Source of the DNA: Zanthoxylum bungeanum
Lineage: Eukaryota; Streptophyta; Magnoliopsida; Sapindales; Rutaceae
Length of the DNA stretch: 64,000 nt
Assembly: GCA_019454045.1 (NCBI GenBank)
Contig: SKCR01031802.1
Span: 62,001 to 126,000, forward strand
Direction: 5' to 3'
Within the stretch, counting starts at the first letter, position 1, and the number at the start of each line of letters is the position of its first letter. The notes below the pieces were generated by a model. The model worked only from the letters and a program-made list of their open reading frames with translations. It was not told where the DNA came from and did no database searches. Both the position numbers and the translations under genes were made by a program. Below are positions 60,442 through 64,000 of this stretch, piece by piece.

Positions 60442-60938
60442 AGCATTTTTAAGGGAGAATTGGACGCAATGAAAAATGTAAAATTTGTGAATTTCTGTTT
60501 GGTTGATCAGAAAATCTTCTTGTTTTAGCCTTTTACATTATTTTCTTCTTTTTTTTTGGTTGTAAGATAGTGTGGTCTCATGTAAAACTTTATTTTGGCT
60601 TCAAAGTGGAAATGACCGAAACACTGGGTGCATTTTCTTTTGAAGAGGATAGCAGCTATGTACTGACCGACGATAGTTTGATCAAAGTTTGGTATTTGGC
60701 CTTTTTTTTTTTTTTTTTTTTTTAAAATTATAATTTTCTGTATAAAATGATATGAAAATAACATCATAATTTATTTATAGTTTAATGTACATGTGAAGAT
60801 TATCCTGAACTGTTTTCTTGTTCAACCCAATTTTTTAGATTTAATCTCATTTAGTTCCTTCACATTTTTCTTTCAAAATAGACACAAATTCCTGTTCATT
60901 GTACACCACCTTTTTATTGCTTATTTTACAAAATCAAT
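60442..60938 (+). other. 3' flank of the SCAI-like gene
   Basis: The 3' UTR presumably lies in the first few hundred bases. No single poly(A) signal stands out. A 22-T run is at 60702-60723. No other gene. Confidence 0.4.
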
Positions 60939-60949
60939 ATCATGGTGAG

Positions 60950-61134
60950 TGGCGGAGCCCACTAGGAAGCAAGCGGGGACATGAAAATTTTTCAAATGTG
61001 TCCTACAAATTAATTAAGGAAAAGTCTGATTTGTTAATAAGATATTTTGATTCATTCTCTTTATTTATTATTAATTTTTTTTTTTGAAAATCAAATTTTA
61101 TATCCTCCGGATCAATATTTTGGTGACGCCGTTC
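60950..61134. mobile_element. Small insertion (185 bp) with 11-bp target duplication
   Basis: Flanked by ATCATGGTGAG at 60939-60949 and 61135-61145. It begins TGGCGGAGCCCACTAGG, ends TTGGTGACGCCGTTC and is T-rich inside. GGCGGAGCC starts are common to short dispersed elements in plant genomes. The 11-bp duplication suggests a SINE-like or other short retroposon, but no tail or promoter boxes are clear. Confidence 0.65.
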
Positions 61135-61145
61135 ATCATGGTGAG

Positions 61146-62000
61146 GGGTAAAAGAGGACAGGTCGAATGTTCAGCAGAATTGCCAGTATTTGCTTCACTT
61201 TGCATCACTTGTGCAAATCGATATGGTATGAGCTTTTGACTATATCACTGAGTAGATGTTTTACGTGTGATATGGAAGTATGAGTAATTGGTAAATTAAG
61301 CGACAAATATTTGTTTCTACGATTAGAGCGGTGACACATTTGCAAGACATGTTCATTGTAAGAGCCTTGACATTGAGTGATCCATTTCATGAATTTTCCC
61401 TACAATGTTTGTGTCAATGCATACACATTATTCATGTCAATTTCGATGTCACCGGAAAGCAAAATCAATCAGAAGATCAAATGGTGCAGGACATGGGGAA
61501 ATTTCTTGTATGTCAGAAGGGTCAGTCTTTCAAATGTTTTTTCCAACTATTAGTACTAAGTAAATAATATAAACCCTTAAATTTATAAAATCCATCTCAG
61601 GAAACCTCGTGGCGAATTGGTGCATGAATTTGCAAAGCTGAAGCTCCAATGTACATATAAAGACAATTATACTTTCTATATTGCCCTTGAAACCCAAGCT
61701 GAAGCTGCAAGGTGACATATAGAGAGAATTATATTTTCTGTATTGCCCTTGAAACCCAAAACCTAGATGAAGAATGAAGAATTTGTAAGTTTCAACAGCC
61801 GAAAATTCCAAGTATGCCCGCTTGTACAAAAGATACAAATCTAAATTGAAACATTGAATGGTTGTTGCTATGGATTTTCTTTATTTAACGTCAAATCTAA
61901 ATCAAAATCCGGCAATTTTCCATAACTGATATGGTAGGAATCTAGCTTTTCCCAAATGTCAAAAATCAGTTGACATGGCAAATATGAAGGAGACATACCT
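61146..62000. other. No gene seen; one 61-bp tandem duplication
   Basis: Only short ORFs without motifs. 61640-61761 is a diverged 61-bp direct duplication (GAAGCT...ATTGCCCTTGAAACCCAA). Confidence 0.5.
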
Positions 62001-62611
62001 CGGTTAAGGACCAAGATATTATTGTTCTAAATGTGTTATTAATCAATTTAAACATGTATCATATAACTAATTTTTTAATATTATACATTCAATAAAATTT
62101 AAATATGGAGACTTAGAAAAACCTGAAAATTGTGTAGAAGATGATGAACTAGAATTAAGTCGAGTTGCCTATGTTCTTAATAACTTATTAGCCTCACTTC
62201 AATGCTCTACGGATTTCTCGTGGCTAATGTTCTCTTATGATTACTTGGTTGCTTATTGTAAAAGGGGCACTCATTTTTTCAAGAACTTGAACTTGAAAAT
62301 GGTAGAAACTCTCTCTAAACCTTAGATTCTTTAGAATTAATGTTTTTGGATCTACCAAAAATGAACCCAATGACTCATTTTTATAGACATGGAGGGTTGT
62401 CTTTGAAGAGATACACTTATGTCAATGAAGGCAATTCTTAAAGGGTTATAACCCTCTATGGGGATCTTTCAAACCTAAGGGTTATGTTATTTCCCATTAA
62501 ATAACATATCATTTCCTTTAAACCTAAGAGTTTAATATTTTTACTTAAGGATTATATCCTTTCATTATACACACACACACACACCCCCATATTTAGAAAA
62601 TATTTCCTACA
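62001..62611 (-). repeat. LTR of a decayed minus-strand copia element
   Basis: On the minus strand the LTR starts TGTAGGAAATATTTTC (62611), preceded by the polypurine tract ATTATGGGGGAT (62612-62623). A TATA box (CTATAAAAATGA on the minus strand) is at about 62377-62388. An (AC)n run is at about 62569-62586. The far end of the LTR could not be fixed; 62001 is approximate. Confidence 0.6.
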
Positions 62612-63175
62612 ATCCCCCATAATTTTCTAAATATCAATGCAGACACTTAAGAGAGTTTTTGTGAAATAAAAGTACATCGAAATAGGTAGCTTTTGCCGTA
62701 AACCTTTCTTAGTGGGTGGCAATTAGATTTACTTGGCAAATTAGTGACATATAGTCTTGAAATGTTCCACCGCCATGACAATAGCCATCACACAACTTCA
62801 TTTCGATCATTCCCCGTTCTACGGTTGTGTTCAATTTGGTCATGAATATCAGTTATAGCTTCATCAAATACTTTAGGGAATTCAGCCTTTAAAATTCCCA
62901 TAGAAGAGGCCTCACTTCTTACCTGAAATATGTGATATACTATGAAAGGTAATATGCCTTTATCCTTATTAAGACTCTTCTCCTAATATAGTGATCATTA
63001 AAAGCCTTTGCTTGTCCTAACCTTGACAGACAGCACTCTTCGTCATTATAGGAATGAGAAAGAGTATAGGACTCTACAATGCTTGTTTTGAATTGGACAA
63101 AATTTTCGTTGTCTATTTTGAACCTAGAAATTAGGATTTCCAATCAGTTAGGTTGAGTTTCCACATTGACAATTA
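62612..63175 (-). other. 3' untranslated part of the decayed copia element
   Basis: Lies between the RNase H stop and the polypurine tract. Minus-strand ORFs here are short and lack motifs. Confidence 0.5.
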
Positions 63176-63566
63176 TTAATTTATAGGCTTCAATCCCATT
63201 TCCCTCGATAACTTCTCAACTTGCTCTCTAGGTAAACCTTTAATAAGTGGATCCGCTAGGTTTTCCTTTGATTTGACATAATCTATTGAAATTATGCCGC
63301 TTGAGAGTAATTGCCTTATGGTATTGTGTCCGCGACGTATATGTCGAGACTTACGATTATACATTGTATTTGGGCTCTTTCAATAGCCTATTGACTATCA
63401 CAATGTATGCTTATAGCTGGCACTGGTTTTGGCAGATTTGAAATATCCTCTAAGAAATTTTGAAGCCACTCCGCTTCTTCTGCCACTTTGCCTAATACTA
63501 TAAACTCAGACTCCATAGTAGACCGTGCAATACATGTTTGCCTTGAGGATTTCCATGACACAGTTG
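63176..63566 (-). pseudogene. Copia RNase H C-terminal remnant, cut by an LTR insertion
   Basis: On the minus strand: [34 protein letters not shown], then SIHCDSQ followed by a TAG (63388-63390), then AIERAQ, RKSRHIRRGHNTIRQLLSSG and VKSKENLADPLIKGLPREQV to the stop at 63176. This is the C-terminal half of a copia RNase H. The upstream half is missing because an LTR starts at 63567. Confidence 0.82.
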
Positions 63567-64000
63567 TGTTGGAGTTGGTGCTTGGAGCGCAAATCCGAAT
63601 AATGTATTGTACATTTTATTATTTATTAATAAAATAACTACATTTTCATTTTTAAACCTTATTAATGGTAATGTCATTATGCATATTAGATAGATGTATA
63701 AATATGCTAAGAATGACATCGACCTTAGAATAGTCTTGTAGTAATACTGGATACTATGTGGTATGACATTGGGATAATATTACTATTATAAACTATTCTT
63801 AAAGTATATATATTTCTAGTCGTTGGTTTTGGAATACGATCGAATTCCTATAACCTAGAAGACTAGCACATGTCGTATATTAGAATTGGAGTTCCAATAT
63901 TTTAACCTGATGTACCATGAGCTTTGGAAGCTCGTATAGACGTGTGGGTATTGGTTGGACTGAATACTGAATGACTCACAGGTGATTCCTAATAGTTGGA
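63567..64000 (+). repeat. Start of a copia LTR, related to element A, running off the window
   Basis: TGTTGGAGTTGGTGCTTGGAGC corresponds to the start of the A LTR (TGTTAGGGTTGGTGCTCAGAGC). Later blocks also match (CTCGTATAGACGTGTGGGT, AATGACTCACAGGTGATTCCTAAT). It is diverged enough to be a sister subfamily. The insertion lies inside the RNase H remnant. Confidence 0.75.

Noticed and set aside
1..64000. CRISPR arrays, bacterial operons, rRNA genes
   Set aside because: The tandem arrays lack unique spacers between constant repeats and lie inside LTR elements. The genome is plant nuclear. No rRNA sequence was recognised.

Overview
The window is plant nuclear DNA, most likely from a eudicot with a large, repeat-rich genome. 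It has nested LTR retrotransposons of both the Ty1/copia and Ty3/gypsy types, plant-type primer binding sites, a MITE, and one ordinary intron-containing plant gene. I cannot name the species. Apart from that one gene (about 55.9-60.5 kb), essentially all recognisable coding sequence is transposon-derived, and most of it is broken.

Layout. 1-717: decayed gypsy gag on the minus strand. 1247 to about 50552: a copia element (A) organised LTR - internal - LTR - partial internal, interrupted by later insertions. A solo gypsy-type LTR (2015-3298, 5-bp target duplication) sits in its first LTR. A complete minus-strand copia element, B (9956-47036, target duplication CATGA), sits in its second LTR. 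B is itself interrupted twice by related non-autonomous gypsy-like (Tat/Ogre-like, LARD-type) elements. Element C (10811-24954) lies in B's left LTR and element D (30392-43229) in B's leader. The nesting order is therefore A, then B, then C and D. The boundaries come from TG...CA ends, target duplications, and comparison with the uninterrupted sister LTR.

C and D share the primer binding site, the leader with its repeats, a gag-like ORF, variable tandem arrays before the right LTR, and very long LTRs. C carries a gag with a capsid-type domain. D's gag has lost that domain but stays open. Neither encodes pol, so both would depend on enzymes supplied by another element. C's left LTR is 6.8 kb and its right LTR 2.9 kb, because a 1.92-kb segment is present three times in the left one.

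The most interesting signal is a roughly 100-nt block found nine times: in the C and D LTRs, and once in an otherwise unrelated degenerate region at 51.5 kb. It has a paired closing stem, compensatory stem changes between families, and exactly 84 nt between the stem arms in the copies I counted. It looks like a conserved structured RNA (or DNA) element.

50.55-53.9 kb is a patchwork of degenerate copia fragments, including a tandemly duplicated zinc-knuckle segment. A hAT-type MITE lies at 53946-54279. The single host gene (CDS 55977-60441, plus strand, ten exons, 615 residues as joined by me) is a plant SCAI-like protein (DUF3550/UPF0682 family) and has one GC-AG intron. Downstream are a small insertion with an 11-bp target duplication, a decayed minus-strand copia 3' end, and, at 63567, the start of another copia LTR that runs off the window.
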